From Adenophora triphylla var. japonica (taxonomy: Eukaryota > Streptophyta > Magnoliopsida > Asterales > Campanulaceae), in contig JAFEMH010002077.1 of assembly GCA_022495995.1 (NCBI GenBank), positions 124,001 to 188,000 on the forward strand: 64,000 nt of DNA. Reading direction: 5' to 3'. The translations under genes and the position numbers were made by a program. Positions 21,511-33,785 of this stretch are shown in pieces. The notes below the pieces were generated by a model. It had not been told where the DNA came from and made no database searches. It saw nothing but the letters and a program-made list of their open reading frames with translations. Numbering within the stretch: position 1 is the first letter of the stretch; each line of letters starts with the position of its first letter.

Positions 21511-22045
21511 TTAGAAACCGCAGGAGCGATCACGGCTTTGGAAGCCCCGAGGTAGTTGGGTGGCTAATGTCCCAAAGTGGTGCATAGCATCTTCGATCCG
21601 AGCTTGTTGTTCACCTTGGCGTTTCTCAATAGCCATGAGGACACTGCCAAACTTCTTCCAATGTTATGAATTTTCTGGGGTAAGGTCCCATTCTCATCGT
21701 TGTTATCCACCGACTTGGCCATGGGAATTAACGGAGTCACAGTGACAGAGCTAGGAAGGAGGTTGGACCTTGCGGCTTTGACACGGGAGACGGGTTCCGG
21801 GTACTCTCGATCACTCTGTTAGCTGGAGGGTGATGGGCAAGGTTTAGACACAGGAATGGCCTCACGAGATAAAAGGGGGAAAGCTCACGTGGCATGCGGT
21901 TTCCGTTTCTTTTATTCATGATTTTTTTTTGTTGTTTTAATTTACTTAAAACATGTTTTCTCAGAATCCTAAGTTGGTTGGAAAAGATTGCTCTTCTTTT
22001 TCGCAACTATGCTAGATCCTGGGTCAGTGGAGACCATCTGTGCGG

Positions 22046-22116
22046 CTATAAGCCCCTCGTTTTGCACCTGTATTTCGACATCCCAGGGTGGATAGCCCCA
22101 GGCGAGGGTCCTATAG
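22046..22116 (-). promoter_or_regulatory. Conserved leader stem-loop (element B copy)
   Basis: Sense arms CTATAGGACCCTCG and CGAGGGGCTTATAG pair over 14 positions with one A.G mismatch and one G.U pair, total 71 bases. The arms are identical to those in E, and the total length is within one base of A and E. Confidence 0.6.
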
Positions 22117-22679
22117 TGCAAGCGGTTTCCACCGAAATCGAACCTAAGGACCGAGCCTGTCATGTTCGTTTTGATGCATTAGCCATGTGAATAGTGAATC
22201 GAGCCGGCCACTAAGTCAAGATCAGGTCAAGAGTTCGGCATGACCTCTCTTTACCTTTCTTGCGCAAGGGATCTGTGATGTTAGGCATTGGCTGGGTCAT
22301 ATTGTCATGGCTGACGTATCAAAGGCGTGATGACATGGTGTCATGTGAGCATGGATGTATATCCGGGACAGAACATCGTCTGGGTGTAGCTTCGGAAATC
22401 AAGATCAGGTCAAGAAAGCATGACCTTTCATCGCTTTGCTTGCGCAAGGGATCTTGAGTTCCGAGCCTTGCCTCAGAAAATGGCCGGCATGGTATATGTA
22501 TCCAGGCTGTATGACATGGGCCCAGGTAAAAACCAACCGAGTGCAGACGAGTGTGACTCAAGACTCAAACGTGTAGGGTTGACGCTTGGCTAGGATGGGA
22601 TGTTTGGAATGATCCCGTGCGCGTCCAAGAGGCCTAGGAAGACCAAACGGACTGCAACTGAGACCACCCGGGTTGAGGT

Positions 22680-22797
22680 TGTAGTGTGCGGTGTATTCGA
22701 GCGGCGGTGCTCGTAGCGTGCGGTGTAACCGAGGCAAAGGTGTGAGTAGTGTGCGGTGTAACCGAGGCAGCAGTGCGCGTAGTGTGCGGTCTCTAAA
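22680..22797 (-). repeat. Short tandem repeat in leader of element B
   Basis: About four units of 31-34 bp based on GTAGTGTGCGGTGTAACC and GAGGCAGCAGTGC, the same repeat as in A's leader (5097-5190), ending in both with GTGCGGTC and a run toward the primer-binding site. Confidence 0.7.
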
Positions 22798-23020
22798 AAA
22801 TTTTTTATGAGTAAAACAGAAGTTTTTCGAAGAATTTTAAATGTATGCACAGATGTATATTGATGCATTTTTTTGTATTTTTATCTTTTTTGTAAAATAA
22901 AAAAAAATAAAGCCCATGCACACACACACTACAGTTAAAGAAAGGGGTAAAATGAAAGTTTGACCCTCATCATCGTTTTAAAAATCTTTTATTTTGTTTA
23001 AAAGTTTTTAAAACAAAATT

Positions 23021-23038
23021 TCCCCAGCGGAGTCGCCA
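23021..23038 (-). other. Primer-binding site, element B
   Basis: Minus strand TGGCGACTCCGCTGGGGA, two bases inside the 5' LTR end at 23041. It is identical to the sites in D and E and fixes the orientation and 5' end of the element. Confidence 0.85.
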
Positions 23039-23040
23039 AC

Positions 23041-24459
23041 TGAAATTACCCGGATCCGAGAGGCAGCGCAATCGCGCCCCGGCATCTGGCATTTCCTGCT
23101 TTGCAGCGTTTTCGGTTGGAGGTGTCTCGCCGTTTATTTTCGCATTTGTAGAGTCGCCACGCCGTTTTTATTAAGCCCAAAACATTGAAAAAGGGCATCA
23201 GTTTAAAGATAATTTTAAACTGTTTTTGTGTGATGAGATTTTGAGTTCGGAGGTCAGATGACTCCTCGGGAAGAGAATATTAGAATATTAGAGCTCACCC
23301 GAGTCGCCTCGTAAAATGAGTCTTTCGGATACCCCTAATATCCTTTAAATGTTGTGTGTGTGTGTGTGTGCTTTTAAAAAATGCATGTTGTATCGGATGT
23401 CTACATTGTATGCTATGTATGGAAATGTATTGAAATAGTAACGGAAGGAAGCCTTACCAATGTTGGTTTGTGTCTGTCTTCCGCAGGAATAGTGTTTGAG
23501 GTCGGAGTAGCGTTCGGTACGGATCGGGATTGCTTCGGGAGATCTTGGTTGTACGCGGACGAGTTTCGGCGTGAGTTGATGTTGCGAGGCTGCGTTCGGG
23601 CAGAGGTTCGGCGTGCGTGGGGATCGTCGGGATCACTTGGGCAGAGGTTCGGCATGCGTTGGAGTGGCAGAAGTCACTCGGGCAGAGTTTCGGCGTGGTT
23701 TGGGATCGCCGGTTTGACTCGGAAAGAGCCGGGACACCGTGGAAAGACCGAGCGAGGCCTCGGAGTACCACGAGGGGCCTCGGAGTACCTCGAGAGTGCC
23801 TCGGGCGGCGCGGGAGCGTCGCGGGAGCGCTCGGGGAGGCTTCGGAGCACCACAAGGGAGCTCGGAAGGCCTCGGAAGGATCCGAAAGGGGCGGGAGTGC
23901 CTCGAGAGGACTTAGAGGAAGCCGAAGGCCTAGGGAGGAAGAGAGAAGTGGGAGGTGTGTGAAAATGAGGAGGGGGAGCCCTCTATTTATAGTGCCGGAT
24001 TTGGTGCAAGAAGGTCCGTACGGACCTCCACAGTAATCCGGACTTTTGGTTTTCCTCGATTTGAGGGAATCTGTGATGATGGTGAATATTCTGCAATTAT
24101 GATGTTCCCTGTGCAATAAGGTCCGTACGGACCAAGTTGACATGCAAAGAGGTCCGTACGGACCAACTCTGCAGGAGGGTAATCATTTTCTCCGGGATTT
24201 GAGGGAATATTGTAGACTTTAAGGGGATTCAGTAATTATGATAACAAAGAGGTCCGTACGGACCATTATTGCTTTCCCAGTTTCCTGAAAATTCCCGAAA
24301 GGTCCTTTTGTCCCTTTTTATCCCAGGAAGGCTCCTCCCTTGGTTTGGCTGGGGGTTTTGAGAGGGTTTTGAGTGCCAGAGGTCGTCGAGACTGCGTTGA
24401 TGAGTCTGCGGTGCTTCCCATGTGCTTGAAAGGGGGTGATCCAGATTGGGGTACTTACA
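23041..24459 (-). repeat. 5' LTR of element B
   Basis: 1419 bp, full-length partner of 6313-7746. TATA box TATAAATA (minus) at 23984-23991. Perfect palindromes GGTCCGTACGGACC at 24013, 24120, 24151 and 24251; the first lies 21 bp from TATA, the second and third start 31 bp apart. The paired hairpins are at 23245-23330; the first stem here carries a C to A-type mismatch (CTCAT/ACGAG). The internal primer-site-like copy is at 23151-23159 and a (CA)n tract near 23353-23370. Confidence 0.9.
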
Positions 24460-24561
24460 GCATCTCAACCTGAAAGGGATTATTTTTAGGTCTCTTGACC
24501 TAAACGAGATCATTTGATGCTTCTAGTAAAATAATTGACTGAGACATGCTTTCATACCTGT

Positions 24562-25166
24562 TGTTTTGGTAGAAAAAACAATAGAGTAGAATCTTAACTT
24601 TGTTTAGTGTGTGGATTGAACAATAAGGAGGGAACTGTGGAATTCGATTATATGGAACAAAAGCATGAAAAAGAGATAATGACACCACGATTTGTTAACG
24701 AGAAAAACCTTGGAGGTGATAACATCTTTGGAAAAAACCCCGGGAGTTAGGTCTCCAACCTTAAAAGTTTCACTATAATGATCAAGAATACAACTTTGGA
24801 AGACAATGGAGAGGATTACAAGAGCTTTGTGTGTTGAGTGTGTGCGTATGAGCGTTAGTGTGTTTTTCCTTCTCCATTTCCCCTTAAATACAAGTAGATA
24901 TGAAAGAGTCAATATGGTTCCTATAATCTCGGCATTTTGGTTTATCACTTTAACCATCGTGAGACCAAGTCGCCCTAGCCGTTTGAAGGTCTGTTGAACA
25001 TGCTTGAAGATTGTTCCGCATTCCTCTCTTAATTACTGAAAAATAATAATAAGAATATTAGGAAATATTTGAACAAGTAAATATTAAAACAATACTTACA
25101 GTGTAATGACATCTCGATATGCAGGATCAATTGAAGATGTTGCCATGTTGAAAAATGCCCACAACA
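24562..25166 (-). repeat. 3' LTR of element C
   Basis: 605 bp, plus-strand ends TGTTTTGGTAG...CCCACAACA. A TATA-like TATTTAAG lies on the minus strand near 24886-24893. Inner side: a purine-rich tract (minus TTTTTGGGGACAAAC, 25167-25181), the polypurine tract. The ORFs in it are LTR shadows repeated in the other copy. Confidence 0.93.
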
Positions 25167-25486
25167 GTTTGTCCCCAAAAACATTTGACTATGTTGGCAA
25201 CTGAAGAGGCAAAATGTTTTTCTCTTTTGTATTAATGGTCCAACTGTCGCTCTGTTTGATGGGACGTTTTTGGAAGACGTGGCGTTGAAATGGACGGTTG
25301 GGGAGAAGAGTTATTTTTGAAAAGGAATTCTTTCTCTTTTTATTAACTGCTTGAGAGGATAAATTAATCTTCTCAAAGCTTCTTTTTCACCTCCGTTGGC
25401 CCACGGCGCCGTTCGTCTCCAAGGTAAAATTCCTCCGTCTTTCACCTTCTCCCTTTGTTTATTTTTCTCTTTTTGTTTTGTCAACC

Positions 25487-27240
25487 ATGGGTAAAACTAG
25501 GTGGTCTGCATCCAAACCCGAGAAAGCGCCATCCCCACAAGATCCCGTAGAGATTAATCTCGACGATTTTGTTTGCGGAAATCTTCTCACTAAACCGGTG
25601 AAGAAACTTGTTTGTTCAACGATTCTCAAATAGAGTCCATAAAACAACAATGTTGCTTCCCAAGTGGTGCAATTTTTCATCCCTTTTCCATAAAACTTAG
25701 GTCTGATCATATTTCCCTCAAATGGATCTGTTTCTTCGAATATCCTTTCCTTCTAGGGTTTAGTTACCCTTTTCCACTATTGTTGGTTCTTGAGTTCTTT
25801 CGAAAAACTCAGCGGCTTATGCTCAACTTATGCCAATGGCCTGGCGAGTTTTTGCTTTTGTCCTCAAAGTAAACCGGGAAAACGGACTAAACCTAGGGCT
25901 TCCCGAAATTGCATATTCCTATGATATCCAACTTTTGGTTCCAAAAGGTACCTTTTTAGAAAGAAATCAGGTAGAAATCCTTTGATGAGCACCACATCCT
26001 CCAGCGATAGGGGATGGAAGAATAGGTTTTTCTTTGTTGATAGGACGTCGATTGGAGAAAAGGATGAGATATCGAAGCAATGGAACAAGGGAGGTACTTA
26101 AATTCTTACTCTTGTGACTTCCTGTTCTTGAGACAAACTGAATTGTAATTGTTCTTGCTTTTATGTAGATAATGATTGGGGAGAATTGTTCCCACCTGCC
26201 AAAGACACTCTAGCCAAGATCGAAGAGTTTTTCAGTCTCCCTCTCGATAAGAGGTCTCCCAAAGGTTTGTTGGAAGTCTCGTCGACTATTCCAGAGGACA
26301 TAAAGGCTTCTACTTACGTAATTATGTCCTTTGGTAAGCTTGGTATCTTGTTATCTTTGATAAGCTGTTATCAATTTGACGTGTTATTCGTTATTGACAA
26401 TATCTCTATGTCCATGCGGTCTCTCCAAACCGGTAGTTTCGGGGTCGACTTTGACTGGATGATATTGAGGCCACTGCTCTCGAACCCGTTGTCGGGATTG
26501 AAAAGAAACCTCCACCTGCTCCTAAGAAGAGTCACATTCTGATGAAAGCATTGGTATTGGCTCTAGGGTGAGGAAGAGAAAAGCTAGCCAAGAGGAAGTG
26601 ATCGAGGTCGGAGACTCTTTTTGATGGAATGTCGGCGGGAGATTTCAAGAAGAAATTCATGAGCTTTGCTAATGGGGTAAGACACCATTAATTGGATATT
26701 AAATAATTTCAAAGGTTGTTATAACATTTAGTAATATCAAGATGTCATCTTTCGGCGTAGGGTACGTGGAGGAATTGGCAAAAGAAGTTGAAATGGTAAA
26801 GAAGAAATCCAAAAGCGACAACTTTGGTCGGGGAAGGAGAAGTTGACATCGAGATAATAAGGTGAAGGAATATGAGAAGACTATAGAGCAATTAAGCAAG
26901 TCGGTGGAAGAACAAGAACAGGACAGTGAAGGACTTATTGAATAGTCGGCAAAAAGTGAGGATGACCACAACAAGGAGATAGCGTAAGTGAGGAATTCTT
27001 GCAAACTAGGCAGCGAAGGCGTCTCTCAATGCAAGGTGAAGATGATGAAGGAATATCGGGAAGGGAAGAGGCGGCGCTTGGGCTATCAATAGGGAATGTG
27101 CCTATCTGTTCAAGTTGGCCCGGGTGAGGTGACGGACGAGGGCGAGGTGTCATCAAGTCCGTATGAAACGATTGTCGAGGATGCACGGCGGTTGGAGAAG
27201 TGACACCGAGATGCAACACCTGCGGCGTAAGCCACCTAAA
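25487..27240 (+). pseudogene. Antisense gene of element C: PF04195-like (putative gypsy type transposon) gene, spliced, broken
   Basis: Opposite to the element's own genes. Starts MGKTRWSASKPEKAPSPQDP at 25487; after a stop or shift near 25630 the conserved part reads WICFFEYPFLLGFSYPFPL and LEFFRKTQRLMLNLCQWPGE (25720-25850). This matches the N-terminal domain of plant proteins annotated as putative gypsy type transposon or transposase (PF04195). An intron is likely at 26094-26168 (GAG|GTACTT ... TATGTAG), followed by NDWGELFPPAKDTLAKIEEFF. A further donor lies at about 26332 (TTTG|GTAAGC). The 3' part is Lys/Glu-rich, coiled-coil-like. Such antisense ORFs are described for Tat-lineage elements; their function is unknown. 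Confidence 0.6.
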
Positions 27241-28132
27241 AAGAAGGTAAAACAACTTGGTTTTTGGTATTTTGTTAAAGTTTACTGGGGTGGAATCCCT
27301 TAAGACAATTTTTATTTTCGTTTGGTTTGTAATGGGTCCATAAGGACTAAAGACAATCTTTTTTATGTGTTGGGTTGGTCCAACATTTGTGCACGTTCTT
27401 GTTGGTAGTTCGGATATTTTATGGTTTCTTTAGTTTAGTTATGGTTTTATAGTTTTCAAGCACGTCAAGGCTTGTTTCTTTTGGATAATTTTTTGTATGT
27501 TATGATCATAAGGTGTCATGATAGTATGTCAAAATGATAGGTACTTAGGATGACATGTATATGTCATAAATCGTAGATACTTAGATGACACGTATATGCC
27601 ATAAACCGTAGATACTTAGATGACACGTATATGCCATAAACCGTAGATACTTAGATGACACGAATGTGCCATAACCATAAGAATAATACTTAAGATCAAT
27701 CATCTAACTGAGTGGGAATGGGTAAGCTATATGAGTTTACCCATATAGGCCCACCCCACACCTCAATTAGTGAGATAACTTGCGCTCCAGGCGAAGGTGT
27801 GGTAACCTAACTTCTTAAGAAAGAGGTAATTAACTCTTTAAACCTTAGAAGGGATTGTGTACCTTTACTTGAGAAGAGATGGCCGAGTCTCTAACGGAGG
27901 AGAAATCGTTGTTCTTTGCGTGCATTCGATATGTCCCCATGTAAATGTGTCAATACCTCATAAGATAGAAACACGTTAAACGGATGCCAACTAAAGTTGA
28001 CGTCTCTCCACAAAGTGTATTAGCGACATCTTAACTTGTAAATGATAAAAAAGATGCATAGGAGAAAAGAAAGGTTGTAAAGAGTTGAAAGACGATTCAT
28101 ACACGGAAAGATGAGTTCATGGGAAATCATAT
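27241..28132 (-). other. Spacer with 35-bp tandem repeat, element C
   Basis: Non-coding between the antisense gene and integrase. 27537-27675 holds about four copies of a 35-bp unit (CGTAGATACTTAGATGACAC then GTATATGCCATAAAC; starts 27572, 27607, 27642). The rest shows nothing recognisable. Confidence 0.65.
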
Positions 28133-29215
28133 TTAAATGTAATACCTTTTGAGATGAATGGCGTTCCAACTTCGCGGTATCATTTGGCCATCCAAGGTTG
28201 CAAGGCGATATGCTCCTTTTCCGGCTTGTGCATCTATTAAGTAGGGTCCCTCCCATTTTGGGGCGAGCTTGCCTGCATTGGGCTCCTTGGTATTTTGGAA
28301 TGCCTTTCGTAGGACTAAGTCTCCTACTTGAAACCTTCTAACCCTTACGTTTTTATTGTAAGATCGGGCTACCCTTTGCGATACGTTGCCATGCGAACTT
28401 TGGCCATGTCCCTTAGCTCGTCCACGGTATCCAGTCATGTATCAAGATGTCTTTATTATGTTCGGATGTCGTAAAGGTATCTTGCCGTTGGTACAAGGAC
28501 CTGGCTGGAATAACGGATTGAGTTCCGAATACAAGTGAGTAGGGGTTTGACCGGTAGCATTCTTAGATGTCGTCTGTCGGCCCATAGGACCATTGGTAAC
28601 TCTTACGCCCAACGTCCTTTCTTCTGGTTTAGTCTCTTTTTAAGTTACCGATTATTATTTTGTTGCTAGACTCTGCTGTCCATTGGCTTGAGGGTGAACA
28701 GCGAAGATGTCAACATCTTAACACCCCAAGATGTCGGAAATCTTGGGTCCTCTTCTTGATGAATTGAGAGCCGTTGTCACAAATTATCTCCGATGGAATT
28801 CCGAATCGGCTGAATAGGTTCCTTTTGATAAAAGATATCACTTCTTTGTCACGAACTTGCACATATGCCTCGGCCTCTACCCATTTAGAAAAGTAGTCTG
28901 TCATGGCCAAAAGAAATACTCGTCCCCACAGGTGCTATGGGAAGTTTTCCTACTATGTCCATTCCCCAAACCATAAAAGGCCATGGTGACGGGATAGGAT
29001 GTAGCGGTTCGGTGGTGGTGTAGGATGTCCCCATGTCGTTGACTGGGAATCACATTTCTTTGCGTAGTCAACGGCATCTTTTCTCATTGTAGGCCGAAAT
29101 AGCCCATTCTAAGAGCTTTAGTATGTAAACTTCTGCCCCGGTATGATTTCCACAATCTCCTTCGTGCGGCTCCTTGAGAACTGATGGGCTCTATACGCCT
29201 CTAGACATCTTAAGT
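28133..29215 (-). pseudogene. Integrase of element C, broken
   Basis: Core pieces in different frames: WGMDIVGKLPIAP (first Asp, about 28950), MTDYFSKWVEAEAY and GIPSEIICDNGSQF (second Asp kept, about 28790). Near 28700 comes VHPQANGQQSLATK, where the catalytic Glu is not present. The C-terminal domain (28133-28438) reads VRRFQVGDLVLRKAFQNT and KLAPKWEGPYLIDA. Decay by frameshifts and substitutions. Confidence 0.8.
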
Positions 29216-29318
29216 AGTGACACACGGCAGATTTTCTAAACAAGAGATTATCAATAAGTACATATTTAGATACTCTTACCACGAAGGCTCTTGCATTTTT
29301 CTCCTCGGCGGGATCGTA

Positions 29319-31270
29319 TCATCTAAGAGATATTTGATAATAGGAGCTGTCCAAGAGGTTCTTTGCGGGGAGAGGCAAGTATGTCGGCATCCGGGCGAAC
29401 ATCTCAAGATGGTCAATTCTTTGGGATGTCAACATGTATGATTGGGATCTTGGTTTGTGAGAAGCTTTTGAAGGCCGAACCCAAGTTTGCCGAGCATACG
29501 CTTGAGAATTTTCTTCCCGTGGGATTTGTTCCAAGGAAAATGTTTTGAATTTGGCCGAAATAATTTTTACAATTTCCAAATATGTTGTCATCTTAGCATT
29601 TTTCGCGACGTAGGACCCGTTGTGCTTGATTAACAATTAGTAATGAATCCATGAACACCCGGATATGCTTGACATCTAAGTCTTGGGCTGCGATTAAGCA
29701 CTGCAATTAGAGCCTCATACTACGCTTCATTGTTGGTAGCCTTGAAGCGCAGCGATAGATTGTGGTATTATGTCCCCTTGTGGCGATTTTAGTACAACTC
29801 CAAGACCCGTACCTCTCATGTTAGAAGCACCGTCCGTGTAGAGAGTCCAAATTTTTAGGATGTCATCATCTTGAAGTTGTTGTACTTCCAATTCCACCTC
29901 TTGTTGTAGCGTTGGTGAAATCGGCCACAAAATCAGCTAGGGCTTGGGATTTTATTGCGGTTAAGGCTCGTACTTGATGTCGTATGTGCTTAATTGTACG
30001 AGACCATTTCGCCATTCGTCCCGACATCTCTGGTTTTCTCATGACATTCTTAATAGGATAGTTAGTGCGTACAATAATAGTATGTGTTTCAAAATAGTGC
30101 CTTAACTTAATAGAAGCGATTATCAAAGCTAAAATTAATTTTTGTAAATGAGAATACTGGTCTCGGCATCTAAGAGTGTCTTACTTATATAGTAGATGGG
30201 TTCTTGATTACCATCTCGTTACGTCACCAAGGCTGCGCTTACGGCGCCTTCGGACCTTGCTAGGTAGATGTAAAGATGTTCTTCCATCGAGGTTTGGCCA
30301 ATAAGGGAGGTGTCGACGGGTAAGTTTTGAGCTCCTGAAAAGCTTCTTCATGTTGTTCCTCCCATTGGAACTTCTTGTTCTTTCTTAAGATGTCGTAGAA
30401 AGGTTTGCATCGATACGAGGATTTGGAAATGAATCTAGTGAGTGCGGCAATTTTCCTGTCAATCTTTGGACGTCCTTGGCCAGATTGAGGTGATGACAGT
30501 CGAGAATAGCGCGTATTTGTTAAGGCGGCTTCAATGCCTCTTTTAGTAACCATATAACCCGAAACTTGCCGGCCTTCATTCCGAAGTTGCATTTAGGCTG
30601 GATTAAGTTTCATGTTTAAACAATCCAAGATGTCAAAAGCTTGAGAGAGGTTGCTTATGTGATCCTCGGCCTTCTTGGATTTTACTACCATGTCGTCGAT
30701 GTATACCTCCATTGTGTCCCCAATCGATCCTTAAACATCTTGTTGACGAGCCTTTGATACGTTGCACCTGCATTTTTAGTCCAAAAGGCATGGCAATATA
30801 ACAATAAATACAGTGGGGGTTATGAAGGCGGTGTCCTCTTGGTCGAGATGGTTCCATCTACGAATTTGTTGAAATCCCGAGGACGCGTCCATGAAAGTGA
30901 GGAGTTCGTGACCTGAAGTAGCATCAACTAATGAATCTATGTGCGGCAAAGGGAAAGGATCTTTTGGGCGAGGCTTTATTTAAGTCGGTGAAGTCGACGC
31001 AAACTCGCCATTCCCATTTCTCTTCTCTACCACAACCACATTTGCCAACCATCTTGGATAATCGACCTCCCGTATCATGTTGGCTTTGAGTAAGCGCTCT
31101 ACCTCCTCCTTGATGATCGATTTCGGTTTCGCAAACTTTCTACGTTTACGGTGCACCGGTTTAAAGCTAGGATCTATGTTAAGTTTGTGAGTGATGACAT
31201 CTTTGCTAATGCCTGTCATGTCATCATGTTTCCAAGCGAAACTCTTTATTACGCTTCTTAATAGGTTCAC
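29319..31270 (-). pseudogene. RT - RNase H - second RNase H of element C, broken
   Basis: RT starts near 31270 (IKSFAWKHDDMTGISKDVI, then KEEVERLLKANMIREVDYPRW). It shifts frame near 31000, and the palm MPFGLK at about 30790 is followed by shifts around the active-site region. RNase H and tether: FISKSSYRCKPFYDILRKNK (about 30420), ALADFVADFTN at about 29930. The second RNase H has WTLYTDGASNMRGTGLGVVL (about 29800), keeping the catalytic D-G motif, and ends IPREENSQAYAR. Dual RNase H places C in the Tat lineage. Confidence 0.82.
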
Positions 31271-31299
31271 AAGTTTCTCTTCTATATCGACGGGATGTC

Positions 31300-31918
31300 G
31301 GTGCCAATAAGTACTCGATGTCCGGGTTGGAAGGATCTAACAATACTTCTTTCACATCATCCTCCCTAGCTTCCGGGACATCGCGTACTTTCCTCGGTAA
31401 TTGCTATACTTGTTTTGGAGATGTAGACGCCTTCATTGAAGTTTTGTAACATTCCTTGGCCACACTGTTGATCACTTGTAAATCTTAGCGACACCCTAAG
31501 GTGTTGGAAACTTCACACAACGATGGTAAGTGGAGGGTACGGCCTTCATTCCGTGAATCCACGGTCTTCCAAGAATGACGTTGTAAGATGTTGCGCAATC
31601 AATTACGCGTAACCGCTCCATGGTGTTGAGGCCCTTTGAGTATATTGGAAGCTTTATCTCCCCTACCGTTTCTTTGACTTCACCACTGAAGCCTACCGGC
31701 CTTGAAGACTTTTTGACAATCTCCGATTACAGGATGTTCATTTCCTTAAGGGTACCCAACATAATAAGATTGACTGAGCCGCCCCCATCTACGAGAATAC
31801 GTCGTATTGTACGGTTGGCGATCTGCAAGGAAATAACCGGACCGTCATGATGGGGTTCCGGCAAGTTATCACGATCACTTTCATCAAAGGTAATTGGATC
31901 CGGATAAGGTGTCGACAT
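31300..31918 (-). pseudogene. Protease of element C, broken
   Basis: Active-site segment TIRRILVDGGGSVNLIMLG near 31770-31830 within a 63-residue frame starting MSTPYPDPITFDESDRD. The remainder toward 31300 is shifted. The first residues DITFDESD are typical of Tat proteases, which begin just after the gag zinc knuckle. Confidence 0.65.
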
Positions 31919-32097
31919 CTTGAAATTTGTCTCTACGGCTTTTCCTCTTTTGACTCCTTAGCGTGTCGTTTTGCGGCGAGAATAGGATGTTCCACATATT
32001 TACGAGCCTCCACCGATGAAGTTGATCACCTTCGTTGATCTTTGGGGAGAAAGCGGCCTTCGGCTTCATGAGGAGCTTGCATTTTCAGCCTTCTTCT

Positions 32098-33761
32098 TTA
32101 CGGACCCCAATAACTCCTTAAGATGTCCTTTCGAGAGTAAATGGCGATCTCCTTTCTTAACGCGATGCGGTCTTCGATAACGTGTCCAAAGTCTTCATGG
32201 TAAGCGCACCATTTTGATTTGTCACGCCATCCCGTGGTTTTGTCCGTTTTCTTTGGCCATCGGCTTTGTCTCCTAGGTTGCCCATTGCACAAAGTACACT
32301 GAAATGTCAACGGAAAAACAATAATCGAAATGTTAGGCACATTATCACTATCTTCATCCTCACCGTCTACCGAATTAATTTTGCTAGTGTCAATTCTCGG
32401 ATAAGGATTGGGACGGTTGTTCTGCGATGGGACGATTCGGTCTTTACGTCGGGATGGTCATATGTCGACGTCTTGGATGACGACTTCAATCTTCGCGGCT
32501 CATCTTCCTCCGATCTTATGAACCTTAATGCTCGCTCTGACTTCTTCTAGCCGCTTACAAGGAGTCATTACCAAATCTTGATAATCTTTGTGAATCTTTC
32601 TTCAACCCCATTTTGAATGCTTACGTAGGTACGTCGACATGTCAAGATTGGGAATTTCTAACACCTCCTTATTGAACCGATGGACATAATCCTTCGAGTC
32701 TCATTAGGCCTTTGGGTCACATTGTAGAGATCACTTGTCAACTTTTCAAATTGTCGATTGCATGAGAATTGGTTATAGAACATGTTGATGGTGGGCGTAT
32801 GAACCAATTGAACCTAGGGGTTGCCTAATCGGCCATTTGAGAGCTGGTCCGGACAAGGTGGATCCAAATCCCTGCATAAGCGAGCCTCCCGTGCGAAGCG
32901 GGATATGGATTATGTCCATCTTTTCTTGATAGTGTGCAACATGCTCCTGCAGGTCCGTGGTGCCATCGTACAACTTCATAGATGGTACGGAAACGCTTCG
33001 GGATGTCGACATTTGCAATTCTTTGAGACAAACCGGATTGATTGTAACAGTTTTGGGTCACTTTGGTTGAATTGGAGGAGTTACACACAGTACGTTCATT
33101 ATCGGCTCTACGAGATCCTGCATCTGTTTAGCTAGTGGGTTTTCTGCAAAGGGTCGGCCATAGGAAGACGATTGAAATTATTATTATTGAAAAGATTATT
33201 TAGCAAACCGAGAATCGTCAGTAGTAGTCGTGACGAGTAGTGTTGTCTATAAATGGAATGAATGGGGTGAATCCTGCGGAAGATGGCGTCAATGGGGTGT
33301 CCCCGGGTAAAGATGTCGACGATGTCGGCGGAGGAGGACTTGCCCATTGGAATGAATTCACTCTGAAATGTAGATCCTCCGGTGTTGTCAAAGTTGAGAA
33401 CCCTCGCACGCGGTGGTGATATGTTCTCAAGCCGAGATGCGATGAGCTGTTGGTCTTCTACGCATCTTTATCATGGAATTGGTCAACACCTTCGAATTGT
33501 TGTCTTCTGGTCCAACCTTTGATTCAACCCGGTTAGGATACTCCGGATGTCGGCATCTGCATTGGAAGAGGTTGCCCCCTTTTGTGGAGTCTTCGTAGGT
33601 TGAGTTGGGTGAGACCCGGTGCGAGGAGGTGGTGGTAACAAGGCTGGTTCTACCTCCTGATGTGGGAACAACGGCGGGACCTTTCCCGGCGGTGGACACA
33701 TTGGAGGGTGCGGAACATAGTGAATTTGGTTAGGAAATGTTTCAAAAAACCGATAAACCAC
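32098..33761 (-). pseudogene. gag of element C, broken
   Basis: N-terminal Pro-rich part in several frames (33218-33761). The gag core includes VPSMKLYDGTTDLQEHVAHY and ALKW (32773-33018). The zinc knuckle is at about 32200-32230 as CAYHEDFGHVIEDR, with the last Cys replaced by Arg. At least four frames are needed to read it. Confidence 0.7.
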
Positions 33762-33763
33762 GA

Positions 33764-33782
33764 GGCCCCTCGGTGGGCGCCA
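33764..33782 (-). other. Primer-binding site, element C
   Basis: Minus strand TGGCGCCCACCGAGGGGCC, three bases inside the right LTR (33786). It differs from the TGGCGACTCC type of A, B, D and E. It resembles the TGGCGCCCACCGTGGGGC site common in plant Ty3 elements; the tRNA is not assigned here. Confidence 0.75.
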
Positions 33783-33785
33783 AAT

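Larger units (their letters stand above)
21511..23020 (-). other. Leader and gag N-terminal region of element B
   Basis: Mostly non-coding. 21951-22140 is clearly related to 4370-4550 of A and 62520-62720 of E (ATGTTTTCTCAGAATCCTAA, GGTTGGAAAAGA, CGCAACTA blocks). A GAAAGTTTGACCC block (22948-22960) recurs near the primer site. No ORF that I trust. Confidence 0.55.
6313..24459 (-). mobile_element. Element B: complete, decayed Tat/Ogre-like element with antisense genes
   Basis: The 3' LTR (6313-7746) and 5' LTR (23041-24459) match over their whole length. Both run TGTAAGTACC...TTTCA on the minus strand. Inside, from the 5' LTR: primer-binding site, leader, gag remnant, protease, RT, two RNase H segments, integrase, then two genes on the opposite strand and tandem repeats. 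At about 18.1 kb it is large even for this lineage. The flanking five-mers (GATTC left, GCATC right) are not a clean target-site duplication, and the flanks are two different elements. So its ends may have been changed by recombination or deletion. All enzymatic frames are broken. Confidence 0.88.

Noticed and set aside
6313..24464. GATTC / GCATC as target-site duplication of element B
   Set aside because: Only three of five bases agree and the flanking sequences belong to different elements.
24604..24957. 117-residue minus-strand ORF, repeated at 33828-34181
   Set aside because: Lies inside the LTRs of element C; the second copy is the other LTR. No family and it overlaps promoter sequence.
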